In this document: in pieces, positions 44,821-53,989 of the stretch
How the letters are laid out: every line of letters starts with the position of its first letter
Position numbering within the stretch: the stretch's first letter is position 1
NCBI GenBank assembly: GCA_051747965.1
Contig: JBNJGS010000003.1
Location: forward strand, 11,974-75,973
Origin: JAQIBY01 sp051747965
GTDB lineage: Bacteria > Bacteroidota > Bacteroidia > Bacteroidales > ML635J-15
Direction of reading: 5' to 3'
Length of the DNA: 64,000 bases
Notes under the pieces: model-generated
What the model was told of the DNA's origin: nothing
Database searches by the model: none
The model's input: the letters and a program-made list of their open reading frames with translations, nothing else
Position numbers and translations under genes: made by a program

Positions 44821-45933
44821 ATGCAGATATTTGTTCTGATGCTGGCCTGCGGATATGCCGCTTTTGTTTTGCTGATACTCACCGGCATTCTGATCCTGTT
44901 GAAACAAAACAAACCCGCCAATTACGGAAAACTACCATACATCACCGTGCTGGTGGCTTTCAGAAATGAAGCAAGCCATCTCCCACGCCTTCTTGAGGAT
45001 TTGTCAAATCAGCGATACCCGTACAACCGGCTAGAGGTCCTTCTGATTAATGACCATTCAAATGATGCATGGGAGTCAATTGTTACTGATTTTACAAGAC
45101 ATAAATTCCTTAATTTCAGGCTAATCAATCTTCCTGACGGGTTCTTCGGCAAAAAACAAGCCCTGCAGCTTGGCATTAAACATGCCGTTGGGGAATTCAT
45201 TCTGAGCCTTGATGCAGATTGCCGCCTTTCAGAAAACTGGGCGGTATCAATGATCAGCACGCTTATTAACAACAATGCGGACATGGTTCCCGGACCCGTT
45301 GTGTTAAGCGGTAAAGGCATACCTGCCTCTTTACAGGCAGCGGAATCACTCAGCTTGCTGGCAATAACAATGGGCAGTGCCGGACTGGGAATTCCGGTAC
45401 TAAGCAACGGAGCCAACATGCTGACAAAAAAATCCGAACTCATGAAATTGCAGGACCCCTACATACTCTCCGTCAGCTCAGGAGATGATATTTTACTGAT
45501 GGAACAGTTTAAGCGCCTGAAGAAGAAAATCATTTTCAATCTATCTCCTACTGCTCTGGTAAAATCATATGCCTGCAGCTCCTGGCAAAAGTTGATTCAT
45601 CAACGGGCAAGATGGATGCGAAAAACGAAGCATTATCCGTTTGGCAGCAGCAAATTTACTGCAGGATTGTTTGGCCTGCTGCAATTGACATATCTGATTT
45701 CTGTCCCACTCCTGATTCTTGCAGACAAAATATTTCTGCTTTTGCTTTTATGGGGGTTTAAGCTTATATATGATATAATTGCCATGTGGATAGCAGCAAG
45801 ATTGGTAAAATCCAGCTTTCATTTTTTTCCAGCCATGGGAATGAGTCTGCTTTATCCTTTATGGACCATTGTCAGTACAATTCTATCCTGTTTTATTAAG
45901 CCATACTGGAAAGATCGTCCGGCAATTGATTAA
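44821..45933 (+). CDS. Membrane GT2 glycosyltransferase
   Basis: 370 residues. An N-terminal helix is followed by a GT-A domain: ITVLVAFRNEASHLPRLLEDL, LLINDHSND, the DxD-like SLDADCR, SGDDILLMEQFKR, and the processivity-like QRARWMRK. Three to four helices close the chain. It joins a sugar to a lipid or polymer at the inner membrane. It is the last gene of the UPF0104-UPF0104-GNAT-GT2 run and ends 32 bases before the converging recQ. Confidence 0.9.
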   Translation: MQIFVLMLACGYAAFVLLILTGILILLKQNKPANYGKLPYITVLVAFRNEASHLPRLLEDLSNQRYPYNRLEVLLINDHSNDAWESIVTDFTRHKFLNFRLINLPDGFFGKKQALQLGIKHAVGEFILSLDADCRLSENWAVSMISTLINNNADMVPGPVVLSGKGIPASLQAAESLSLLAITMGSAGLGIPVLSNGANMLTKKSELMKLQDPYILSVSSGDDILLMEQFKRLKKKIIFNLSPTALVKSYACSSWQKLIHQRARWMRKTKHYPFGSSKFTAGLFGLLQLTYLISVPLLILADKIFLLLLLWGFKLIYDIIAMWIAARLVKSSFHFFPAMGMSLLYPLWTIVSTILSCFIKPYWKDRPAID

Positions 45934-45965
45934 CGGCAGTTAAAAATATTTTCCCGAAAGATGAT

Positions 45966-48152
45966 TTAATTTGCTTCAGCAGAAATGAATTTGATTCTCA
46001 CGAGTCGGATTTCTTCTTCAGAATAATCCTCATCTTCAAATTCTTCCAATGCCTCTTCCAATGTTCCGGTTTCTGATTCTTCCAGGAAATAATCGTAAAT
46101 TTCATCAATCTTGTCTTCGTCCATTACTTCATTGAGGTAATAATCGATATTGATTTTGGTTCCGGAATTAATGATGGCATCAATTTCCTCAAGCAGGTCC
46201 AGCATTGACAGGCCACGGGCATCAGCAATATCATTGAGAGGCATTTTTTTATCAATGCTTTTGATGATATATACTTTATTTCCGGATTTTTTTACCACGG
46301 ATTTAACCACCATATCCTGTGGTCTGTCAATCTCATTTTCATCAACATGTTTTTTGATAACATCAAGGAACTGCTGACCGTATTTTTTTGCTTTACCCGC
46401 CCCAACGCCGGAAATCCTGGTAAGCTCTTCCATGGTAATGGGGTATTGTATTGCCATTTCCTGCAGAGAGGGGTCACTAAAAATCACATAAGGAGGAAGA
46501 TCCAAACGTTTTGACATGGATTTCCTCGAATCCTTCAGCATGGCAAACAATTCAGCATCTGCAGCACTGGCACCACCCTGCATATCTGCCCCAGGCTCCT
46601 GATCCGGCTGATCGTAATCATGATTTTTCACCAAAGGAAAGCTGTGAGGGTTTTTCAGAAATTCGTGGCCTTTGGGAGTCATTTTGAGCAGGCCATAGTT
46701 TTCTATATCCTTATGGATCATTTTGGCAATCAGGGCCTGCCTGAAAACCGAATTCCAGAATTTCGGATCATGGTCTTTACCGATACCGAAAATATCCAGT
46801 TTATCATGCTTATAAGAATTAACAGCAGCATTGGCTTTTCCTGCAAGCACGTTGGACAGATGCTCCGCTTTGAATCGTTCTTTAACTGTGAGGATGGAAT
46901 TCAGTGCAGTCACCACATAATCTTTTCCCTCAAACTCTTGCTTGGGGTTCAGGCAGTTGTCACAATTGCCACATGGTTCTTTCATTTCCTCACCAAAATA
47001 ATTAAGAAGTTGTCTTACTCTGCATACGCTGGATTCTGCGTAGGCTACGGTTTCCAACAGCAATTGCTTTCCGATTTCCTGTTCAGCCACAGGTTTTCCC
47101 TGCATGAATTTCTCAAGTTTCTGGATATCGTGGTAGCTGTAGAAGCATATACATTTGCCTTCCCCGCCATCTCTTCCGGCACGGCCGGTTTCCTGATAAT
47201 ATGATTCCAGGCTTTTGGGGATATCATAATGAATGACAAAACGAACATCGGGTTTATCTATCCCCATACCAAAAGCAATGGTAGCAACAATGACATCAAT
47301 TTCTTCCATCAGGAATTTATCCTGTGTACCCGAGCGTGTAGGCGAATCCATACCGGCATGATATGCCAGGGCTTTAATCCCGTTCACCTGTAAAGTTTCG
47401 GCAAGTTCTTCCACTTTTTTCCTGCTCAGGCAATAGATAATGCCGGATTTATTATGATTGTTTTTGATGAATTTGATAATTTCACGGGAAGCATTGTGCT
47501 TGGATCTGACTTCATAGTACAGGTTTTCCCTGCGAAAGGATGATTTAAACACTTCAGCATCCAGCATTTCCAGGTTTTTCTGGATATCATGCTGCACTTT
47601 GGGTGTTGCAGTTGCTGTAAGCGCAATGATCGGCGAATTCCCCAAAGCATTGACAATGGGGCGGATACGGCGGTACTCCGGCCGAAAATCATGTCCCCAC
47701 TCTGAAATACAATGGGCCTCATCAATGGCATAGAAAGAAATTTCCACCTGTTTTAGAAACTCAACATTTTCCTCTTTTGTTAATGACTCAGGAGCCACAT
47801 AAAGCATTTTTGTTTTTTTACTGAGTACATCATCCTTCACCTGCTGAATTTCTGTCTTTGTCAGGGATGAATTCAGAAAATGTGCTATACCTGACTCTGT
47901 ACTGAACCCGCGCATGGCATCAACCTGATTTTTCATCAGGGCAATAAGGGGAGAAATCACAATGGCTGTTCCCGGAGACATTAATGCAGGAAGCTGGTAG
48001 CACAATGATTTTCCTCCGCCTGTAGGCATAAGAACAAAACAATCATTTCCCTCCAACAGTGATTTTATCACTTCCTTTTGCAGCCCTTTAAAGCGGTCAA
48101 AACCAAAGTATTTCTTCAACACATCATATATGGCGGCATCGTCAACTTTCAT
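45966..48152 (-). CDS. recQ: ATP-dependent DNA helicase RecQ
   Basis: 728 residues. Superfamily 2 motifs: MPTGGGKSLCYQLPAL, IDEAHCISEWGHDFRP, ALTATATPKV and YYQETGRAGRDG. The zinc-binding region has the cysteines of EPCGNCDNC. An RQC winged helix follows, then an HRDC domain (YPITMEELTRISGVGAGKAKKYG, residues about 530-605), and a C-terminal acidic helical tail of about 100 residues found in Bacteroidota RecQ. It unwinds 3'-5' in recombination and fork repair. Confidence 0.96.
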   Translation of the reverse strand: MKVDDAAIYDVLKKYFGFDRFKGLQKEVIKSLLEGNDCFVLMPTGGGKSLCYQLPALMSPGTAIVISPLIALMKNQVDAMRGFSTESGIAHFLNSSLTKTEIQQVKDDVLSKKTKMLYVAPESLTKEENVEFLKQVEISFYAIDEAHCISEWGHDFRPEYRRIRPIVNALGNSPIIALTATATPKVQHDIQKNLEMLDAEVFKSSFRRENLYYEVRSKHNASREIIKFIKNNHNKSGIIYCLSRKKVEELAETLQVNGIKALAYHAGMDSPTRSGTQDKFLMEEIDVIVATIAFGMGIDKPDVRFVIHYDIPKSLESYYQETGRAGRDGGEGKCICFYSYHDIQKLEKFMQGKPVAEQEIGKQLLLETVAYAESSVCRVRQLLNYFGEEMKEPCGNCDNCLNPKQEFEGKDYVVTALNSILTVKERFKAEHLSNVLAGKANAAVNSYKHDKLDIFGIGKDHDPKFWNSVFRQALIAKMIHKDIENYGLLKMTPKGHEFLKNPHSFPLVKNHDYDQPDQEPGADMQGGASAADAELFAMLKDSRKSMSKRLDLPPYVIFSDPSLQEMAIQYPITMEELTRISGVGAGKAKKYGQQFLDVIKKHVDENEIDRPQDMVVKSVVKKSGNKVYIIKSIDKKMPLNDIADARGLSMLDLLEEIDAIINSGTKINIDYYLNEVMDEDKIDEIYDYFLEESETGTLEEALEEFEDEDYSEEEIRLVRIKFISAEAN

Positions 48153-48467
48153 TCAAATAGTATTTTAATAATCATTATGTTCAATTTCGTAACGTAATCA
48201 AATATACTAAAAAAAACTCGCATAAAAACTGAGCTTTAATACCTATTCTCATCTTCAGCCTTAAGATTAGACAAATGATGGCTTTCGTTGGTTCTAAGGC
48301 ACTTGTTTCAACAAGCTACAGCATGAAATTTTTATTTTTTCCGGATCGGATTTTATGCTGTCCCATAAAGGGAAACGGGCAAATTTCAATTCATCATGTT
48401 CTTTTTGAGAATTTTTCTCTCATTCTGATTGAATTATCGTATTTTTATCGTATCAAAACACAATTTT
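48153..48467. other. Intergenic stretch between recQ and kdsD
   Basis: 315 bases between divergent genes. It holds the recQ -7 box on the minus strand. The plus side carries AT-rich sequence just before the kdsD start (TCGTATTTTTATCGTATC) but no clean -7 match. A 74-codon open frame here shows no family resemblance or signal peptide and is not called. No RNA structure is evident. Confidence 0.5.
48199..48206 (-). promoter_or_regulatory. -7 box for recQ
   Basis: TATATTTG on the minus strand matches TAnnTTTG; the predicted leader is about 40 bases. The -33 region is a T run without TTTG. Confidence 0.5.
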
Positions 48468-49433
48468 ATGAAAAACACAATTTTACAGACAGCCCGTGAA
48501 ACGCTGATGAGAGAATCCGAAGCCATCAGCAAACTGATTGATTATCTTGATGAAGATTTTGAAAAGGTTGTTCAACTGATAAAAGAATCCAGTGGCAGGG
48601 TGATAGTCACCGGGATTGGTAAGAGTGCCAATATAGCCAACAAAATGGTTGCCACTTTCAATTCAACAGGCACACCCAGCATTTTCATGCATGCTGCTGA
48701 TGCCATACATGGAGACCTTGGCATCATTCAGAAGGAGGATATTGTTTTGGTGCTGTCAAAAAGCGGAAACACACCTGAAATAAAAGTCCTTTTGCCCCTG
48801 ATCAGATCATTTCGCAATACAGTAATTGCCATAGTTTCAAATCAAAAATCTTTCCTTGCAAAAAATGCCGATTATGTACTAAAAGCCACTGTAAGCAAAG
48901 AAGCATGCCCCAACAATCTTGCCCCCACCTCAAGTACAACAGCCCAACTTGCACTTGGTGACGCTTTGGCTGTCTGCCTGCTTGAGCAGCGCGGATTTTC
49001 CGCTAAGGATTTCGCTAAGGTGCATCCGGGTGGCTCCCTGGGTAAAAAACTCTATCTGCGCATAAAAGATATGTATGTACTGAATGAGAAGCCCATGGTT
49101 TACTCCAGTGACACTGTTGGTAAAGTTATTACAGAAATAAGCAGTAAACGACTTGGTGCAACAGCAGTACTGGACGAGCAGGACAAACTGATTGGTATAA
49201 TTACCGACGGAGATATCCGCCGGATGCTTCAGTATAAACCCCAACAGATTCTTGATCTTACTGCTGCTGATATGATGTCAGCCAACCCGAAAACTGTAAA
49301 TCCTGACAACCTTGCAGTAAATGCATTTGCACTCATGGAAAAAAACAACATCACCCAATTGATTGTAGTAAAGCAAGGGAAATATCTGGGGATGGTGCAT
49401 ATTCATGATTTCATCAAAGAAGGCATTGTCTGA
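48468..49433 (+). CDS. kdsD: Arabinose-5-phosphate isomerase (KdsD/KpsF type)
   Basis: 321 residues from the ATG at 48468 (MKNTILQTARETL). The SIS domain has VIVTGIGKSANIANKMVATFNSTGTP, HGDLGIIQ and LSKSGNTPEI; two CBS domains follow (residues about 200-320; GIITDGDIRRML, KYLGMVHIHD). It interconverts ribulose 5-phosphate and arabinose 5-phosphate, the first step to KDO for lipopolysaccharide. The next gene starts 4 bases later and encodes an outer-membrane protein. Confidence 0.95.
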   Translation: MKNTILQTARETLMRESEAISKLIDYLDEDFEKVVQLIKESSGRVIVTGIGKSANIANKMVATFNSTGTPSIFMHAADAIHGDLGIIQKEDIVLVLSKSGNTPEIKVLLPLIRSFRNTVIAIVSNQKSFLAKNADYVLKATVSKEACPNNLAPTSSTTAQLALGDALAVCLLEQRGFSAKDFAKVHPGGSLGKKLYLRIKDMYVLNEKPMVYSSDTVGKVITEISSKRLGATAVLDEQDKLIGIITDGDIRRMLQYKPQQILDLTAADMMSANPKTVNPDNLAVNAFALMEKNNITQLIVVKQGKYLGMVHIHDFIKEGIV

Positions 49434-49437
49434 TCTT

Positions 49438-51942
49438 ATGAAAATCAGGATTTCCATAATCATTGTAATTTATGTTTTGCTGTCTGCCGCTCACCTGACA
49501 GCACAAACAACCACGATTAGCGGACAAATCCGTGATGCCGATACCGGAGAAGCCTTGCCTTTTGTCAACATCAGTCTCAAAGGCACAAATCAAGGCACCA
49601 TCAGTGATATGGAAGGCAAATTCAGCTTCAGCACAACACAAAAAGCTGACAGCCTGACAATCAGCTATCTTGGTTACAAAAAACAAATCCTTCCTGTAAG
49701 ACAAGGCGAGCACAATAAGTTTGACATTAAGATGCAAATGACCGGGATACAACTCGGGGAAGTGACTGTTATGCCGGGAAAAGTCCCCGAAGACATACTT
49801 TTACAACTCATCAAGGAAAGGAGAAAAATCAACAAACCAAAAGAACTTGATCATTACTCTTATGATATCTACAATAAACTTGAATTTGATTTAAATAATA
49901 TCAGTGGAGACTTTGGGTCCAATCGCCTGACAAAATCTTTTGAGTTTCTGGAAGATTATGTTGACACAGCACTTGTGAGCGGAAAAAAATATTTGCCCTT
50001 TTTTATTTCCGAAACATTTTCAAAAATTTATTATCAAAAAAAACCTGAAAAGGAACTTGAATTTATTGAAGCCAATAAAATTTCAGGCATTGATAATGAA
50101 AGCCTGAAACGATATACCGGTGATATGTATCAGGATGTTGATATTTATGATCATGTGGTCAATATTCTGGGCAGAGGTTTCATATCTCCTCTTGGCCGCA
50201 TGGGAAAAGCCTATTATGAATACCGGCTAAGCGATACAGCCTGGCAGGATGACAGATGGTGTTACCGTCTGGAGTTTTCCCCAAAAAGACAACATGAGCC
50301 AACCATGGAGGGCTTTGTGTGGATCAATGATACAACCTTTGCTGTCAAATCATTTGAAATCAGCCTGAGTGAAACTGCCAACATCAACTTTGTGGATTCT
50401 CTGGTAGCAGAAAAACATTTCACCCAGATTAATGACAGCATCTGGCTCATAAAAAAAGACAGGATTTTTATTGATTTCAATCTGCTTGATAGCAGGGAGG
50501 GATTTTTTGGCAGAAAAACCAGCCATTATTCAAATCATAAAATCAATCAGGAGGTTGACAGCAGCATTTTTGAAAAATCCTATCCAAGTAACCTGATATA
50601 TCTTGATTCTATTGGCAAAACCGATTCGGTTTTCTGGGACGCTAAACGTCCTGAAAAACTCAGCAAACAGGAACAGGAAATCTATCAGATGGTAGATACA
50701 ATTAAAAATGTCAAGGCTTTCAGGCAATGGGAAACTATACTCACCACCATCGTAACCGGATACTATACTGCAGGGCCCGTTGAATTGGGGCCAATATATT
50801 CCTGGGTTTCTGCCAATCCGGTAGAAGGAACACGCCTCAGGTTTGGGATGAGAACAAGCAATGATTTTTCGAAAAAACTGATGCTAAGAGGCTATGGAGC
50901 ATGGGGCTTTGGCGATGAAATCTGGAAATACGGTGGGGGCTTTACCTATATGTTTGATGTTCTCCCCCGAAAAGCCCTCTATTTTGATGCATCACGGGAT
51001 TATCTGCAATCAGGAGACAAACTCAATGCACTCCGAACGGATAATGTACTGAGCACCCTGTTGCGCCGGCCAGGAGATTTACATATGTTCCTTGCAGAAA
51101 AATGGGGGATCAGCTATGAACATGAATTTATTGAAGGTATAAGTGCTATCGCCGGAATGCGAACACAAAAAATCTTCGCCCCTCCGAACAAGAGTTTCAG
51201 GCTGCAAAATTCCGATGACCCCGCAGCACAGCAACAATATCAGGAAGTCAGCCAGCTGGAAAGCTCCGAATTTACTTTTGGCCTGCACCTGGCTCCTGGT
51301 GAAAAATTCATGCGTGGCAAATTTGAACGCATATCATTGGGTACCAAAAAACCAGTCATCAATATCAACCTTAGCTGGGCACCGGGACAATTGTTCACTA
51401 ATACTGACAATTACTGGAAAACAAGCATCAATTATAAACACAAGCTTCGGCTTTATCCACTGGGGGTTTTACATTATGCCATGGAAGCCGGCAAGCTTTT
51501 TGGCAATACCGCCTATCCTTTCCTGTTTGTGCACAAAGGAAATCAATCATTTGCTTATTATGATTACGCTTTCAACCTCATGAATTTTTATGAGTTTGTC
51601 TCCGATGAATACATTTCCGTCTATGCCGAACATAAATTTCAGGGATTCTTTCTCAGCCACATTCCATTGTTACGAAAACTTGAGTGGCGCGAACACATCG
51701 GCTTTAAAGGCACTTACGGCCGCATCAGTAATAAAAATCAGGAATACAATATGCTTCCGGACTATATTCACAATTTCACAACACTTGACGGCACCAGGGA
51801 ACTTCCTTATATGGAAGTGAATGCCGGAATTAGCAATATTTTTAAAATCCTGCGGATTGATGCCGTATGGAGACTATCACATCTGAAAAATGATAACATA
51901 TACCGGTTTGCGGTCATGGCTAAGCTGGAGATTAATTTCTGA
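49438..51942 (+). CDS. DUF5686 outer-membrane protein with carboxypeptidase-like domain
   Basis: 834 residues from the ATG at 49438, which starts the signal peptide (ISIIIVIYVLLSAAHLTAQ). Residues about 25-105 are a CarboxypepD_reg-like domain (GQIRDADTGEALPFVNI, ISYLGYKKQILPV). The remaining part is the DUF5686 region, predicted as a large barrel with strands such as GAWGFGDEIWKYGGGFTYMF and a C-terminal FAVMAKLEINF. It is widespread in Bacteroidota with unknown function and has no TonB plug. Coupling to kdsD suggests a link to LPS or outer-membrane biogenesis (inference). Confidence 0.9.
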   Translation: MKIRISIIIVIYVLLSAAHLTAQTTTISGQIRDADTGEALPFVNISLKGTNQGTISDMEGKFSFSTTQKADSLTISYLGYKKQILPVRQGEHNKFDIKMQMTGIQLGEVTVMPGKVPEDILLQLIKERRKINKPKELDHYSYDIYNKLEFDLNNISGDFGSNRLTKSFEFLEDYVDTALVSGKKYLPFFISETFSKIYYQKKPEKELEFIEANKISGIDNESLKRYTGDMYQDVDIYDHVVNILGRGFISPLGRMGKAYYEYRLSDTAWQDDRWCYRLEFSPKRQHEPTMEGFVWINDTTFAVKSFEISLSETANINFVDSLVAEKHFTQINDSIWLIKKDRIFIDFNLLDSREGFFGRKTSHYSNHKINQEVDSSIFEKSYPSNLIYLDSIGKTDSVFWDAKRPEKLSKQEQEIYQMVDTIKNVKAFRQWETILTTIVTGYYTAGPVELGPIYSWVSANPVEGTRLRFGMRTSNDFSKKLMLRGYGAWGFGDEIWKYGGGFTYMFDVLPRKALYFDASRDYLQSGDKLNALRTDNVLSTLLRRPGDLHMFLAEKWGISYEHEFIEGISAIAGMRTQKIFAPPNKSFRLQNSDDPAAQQQYQEVSQLESSEFTFGLHLAPGEKFMRGKFERISLGTKKPVININLSWAPGQLFTNTDNYWKTSINYKHKLRLYPLGVLHYAMEAGKLFGNTAYPFLFVHKGNQSFAYYDYAFNLMNFYEFVSDEYISVYAEHKFQGFFLSHIPLLRKLEWREHIGFKGTYGRISNKNQEYNMLPDYIHNFTTLDGTRELPYMEVNAGISNIFKILRIDAVWRLSHLKNDNIYRFAVMAKLEINF

Positions 51943-52176
51943 TACACAGTCCTCCCGCGCATAGCTATCATAAATGCCTCTTATCAACTTATCTGAGAGC
52001 AGTCTGAAAAGCCCGGCCAAAGGAAAGGGCAAACCTGCTTTCCGGCAATGTCCATACCTGCAGGTGAATTGGTTTAATATATTATAAAACAGAAGAAAAC
52101 TATTCAAGCAAAACTTCAACAAAATACCTTTTCATGTGTTTTACATGGTATAGAAACGTTTTAAAAACAGGATATT

Positions 52177-52938
52177 ATGAAAAACAAAAGAATAATTATT
52201 ACTGGCGGTGCAGGCGGAATTGGAGCTGCACTGGCAAGAATCTTACTTGATAAGGGCGCCAAAGTTTTACTTGTCGACCTGAAAAAAGAAGACTTACAAA
52301 AAACAGCAGATGAACTGAAATCTGACAATGTTTACATTTTTGAAGCTGATGTTTCAGACGAAAAGGCTGTCAAAGCTTATGTTGATTATGCTGTAAAAGA
52401 AATGGGAGGCATTGATGTCTTCTACAACAACGCAGGTATTGAAGGCAAAGTAGTTCCTTTGGAAGAATATCCCATAGATGTTTATCATAAATTGATTGAC
52501 ATCAATGTTAATGGAGTCTATTATGGTTTGCGATATGTCTTTCCCGTTATGAAAAAGAACGAGAATGGCGGCAGCATTATCATAACATCTTCAGTAGCCG
52601 GTATGGTGGGCACACCAAATGTTTTGCCCTATGTTACCAGCAAGCATGCTGTTGTCGGTATGATGAAATCAGCGGCCATGGAAGGCGCAGAACACAAAAT
52701 ACGTGTCAACACAGTAAATCCTTCACCTGTTGATAACCGTATGATGCGTTCACTTGAAGAAGGTTTCGCACCGGGTCAGGCAGAAGGAGCCAAGCAGGGA
52801 TTTGAACAGGCCATCCCAATGAAACGCTACGCAACCAATGATGAAGTTGCCAATGTGATGTATTTCCTTGGCAGCGACGAAAGCAGTTTTGTAACCGGAA
52901 CAATCAATGCTGTTGATGGCGGCATGACTGCCGGCTAA
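52177..52938 (+). CDS. Short-chain dehydrogenase/reductase (FabG-like)
   Basis: 253 residues. NAD(P) site TGGAGGIGAALA, NNAGIEG, catalytic Ser in ITSSVAGMVG and the pair Tyr-Lys in PYVTSKHAV; C-terminal VTGTINAVDGGMTAG. The aspartate after strand 2 (LLVDLKKE) favours NAD(H). The length and closing DGG motif fit classical SDRs such as 3-oxoacyl-ACP reductases, but the substrate is not fixed. It is monocistronic, with 234 bases of quiet sequence upstream. Confidence 0.92.
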   Translation: MKNKRIIITGGAGGIGAALARILLDKGAKVLLVDLKKEDLQKTADELKSDNVYIFEADVSDEKAVKAYVDYAVKEMGGIDVFYNNAGIEGKVVPLEEYPIDVYHKLIDINVNGVYYGLRYVFPVMKKNENGGSIIITSSVAGMVGTPNVLPYVTSKHAVVGMMKSAAMEGAEHKIRVNTVNPSPVDNRMMRSLEEGFAPGQAEGAKQGFEQAIPMKRYATNDEVANVMYFLGSDESSFVTGTINAVDGGMTAG

Positions 52939-52961
52939 ACAATACAGACAAAAGCATACAT

Positions 52962-53000
52962 AAAAGCCGTTTCTTTCTTTATAAATGAAACGGCTTTTTT
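52962..53000. terminator. Bidirectional terminator between SDR and DUF1338 genes
   Basis: AAAAGCCGTTTC pairs perfectly with GAAACGGCTTTT over a 13-base loop between converging genes, with a T run on the plus strand and an A/T run on the other. Confidence 0.85.
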
Positions 53001-53019
53001 AATGATCTCCATTTGAAAA

Positions 53020-53835
53020 CTATTTTTTTTCGTAGTAGTCTGTACTCTCAAATATTTTATCTGCCGATTGAGCAATAAATCCGGAAAACAAATTCCCTTC
53101 AGAATCAGGATAACGCCTTGTGAATTCATAATAAGTCACCGGTACTTCAAATGTACCTTCCTTGAAATCTATTCTTTGCAGACTGGCTCTGATACTTGAC
53201 TGCTCCAGAAGCTTTACAGGATTGCCTTTGATTTCGCCACCGGAATCATTGATTACATAGCCCTTGTTTTTAAGAAATTCATTGATTTTTTCAAGCGTAT
53301 CAAAGTTTTTAAGTCTGTTTACACTGATGGCAAAATGATTTACAGTAAAACCAAAAAGATACATCCATGCAGCGTATTCCGATTCTTTGCGCAGGCGGCT
53401 GTAAACGCTGTAAGACGGCAAATCATCCCACAAATTACCGGCTGTCAGAAGCTGCTCACCATGCAAAATATCAACAGGTACTTTAGCAAGCATCTCATCC
53501 ACCATAGACTGGACATACTGGCTGAATTCTGCAGTTTTTAATTCGGAAATAAAAATCCTTGGTGCATCTTTCAGGCTCTTGTGCTCATAATGCCGCGCAT
53601 ACAAATGTTTTTGCTCAAATTCATAATCTCCCCTGAGCTGATAACCACGGTCGATAAACCACTGAGCCAGCACATCAATGCCGGCTTTGGGGTGATCGAA
53701 GGTTCTGAATGCAATATGATCATGCACAATGTCTTCTTCCTCCTGTAAAAATAAGTCATGTACTTTCTTCACCTCAGGGTTTCTTGTAATATAATCTTCC
53801 CAGAGATGATCAAACAAATCAGAAATTTTCTCCAT
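53020..53835 (-). CDS. DUF1338 family protein (2-oxoadipate dioxygenase/decarboxylase-like)
   Basis: 271 residues. The metal ligands of this vicinal-oxygen-chelate-like fold appear in HDHIAFRTFDH, VNHFAISVN and TYYEFTRRYPD. Characterised relatives (HglS/YdcJ) convert 2-oxoadipate to 2-hydroxyglutarate in lysine breakdown with iron and oxygen. No other lysine-catabolic gene adjoins it, so the substrate is inferred only from the family. It runs toward the SDR gene and shares its terminator. Confidence 0.85.
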   Translation of the reverse strand: MEKISDLFDHLWEDYITRNPEVKKVHDLFLQEEEDIVHDHIAFRTFDHPKAGIDVLAQWFIDRGYQLRGDYEFEQKHLYARHYEHKSLKDAPRIFISELKTAEFSQYVQSMVDEMLAKVPVDILHGEQLLTAGNLWDDLPSYSVYSRLRKESEYAAWMYLFGFTVNHFAISVNRLKNFDTLEKINEFLKNKGYVINDSGGEIKGNPVKLLEQSSIRASLQRIDFKEGTFEVPVTYYEFTRRYPDSEGNLFSGFIAQSADKIFESTDYYEKK

Positions 53836-53989
53836 GCTTTTTACGTTTTGTTTATTTATTCAACAATCACAAGGCGGTACTGTTCAATATTTGAAAATAT
53901 GGCCATTTCGGAAAAAACGTAACAATCCAGGCTGAACTACAACTAATCCGATGAAGAAATTGTATCTTCACATTTTAAAATAACAGGAC

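Noticed and set aside
48275..48499. A 74-codon frame between recQ and kdsD
   Set aside because: No signal peptide, no family resemblance, and it overlaps the kdsD start.
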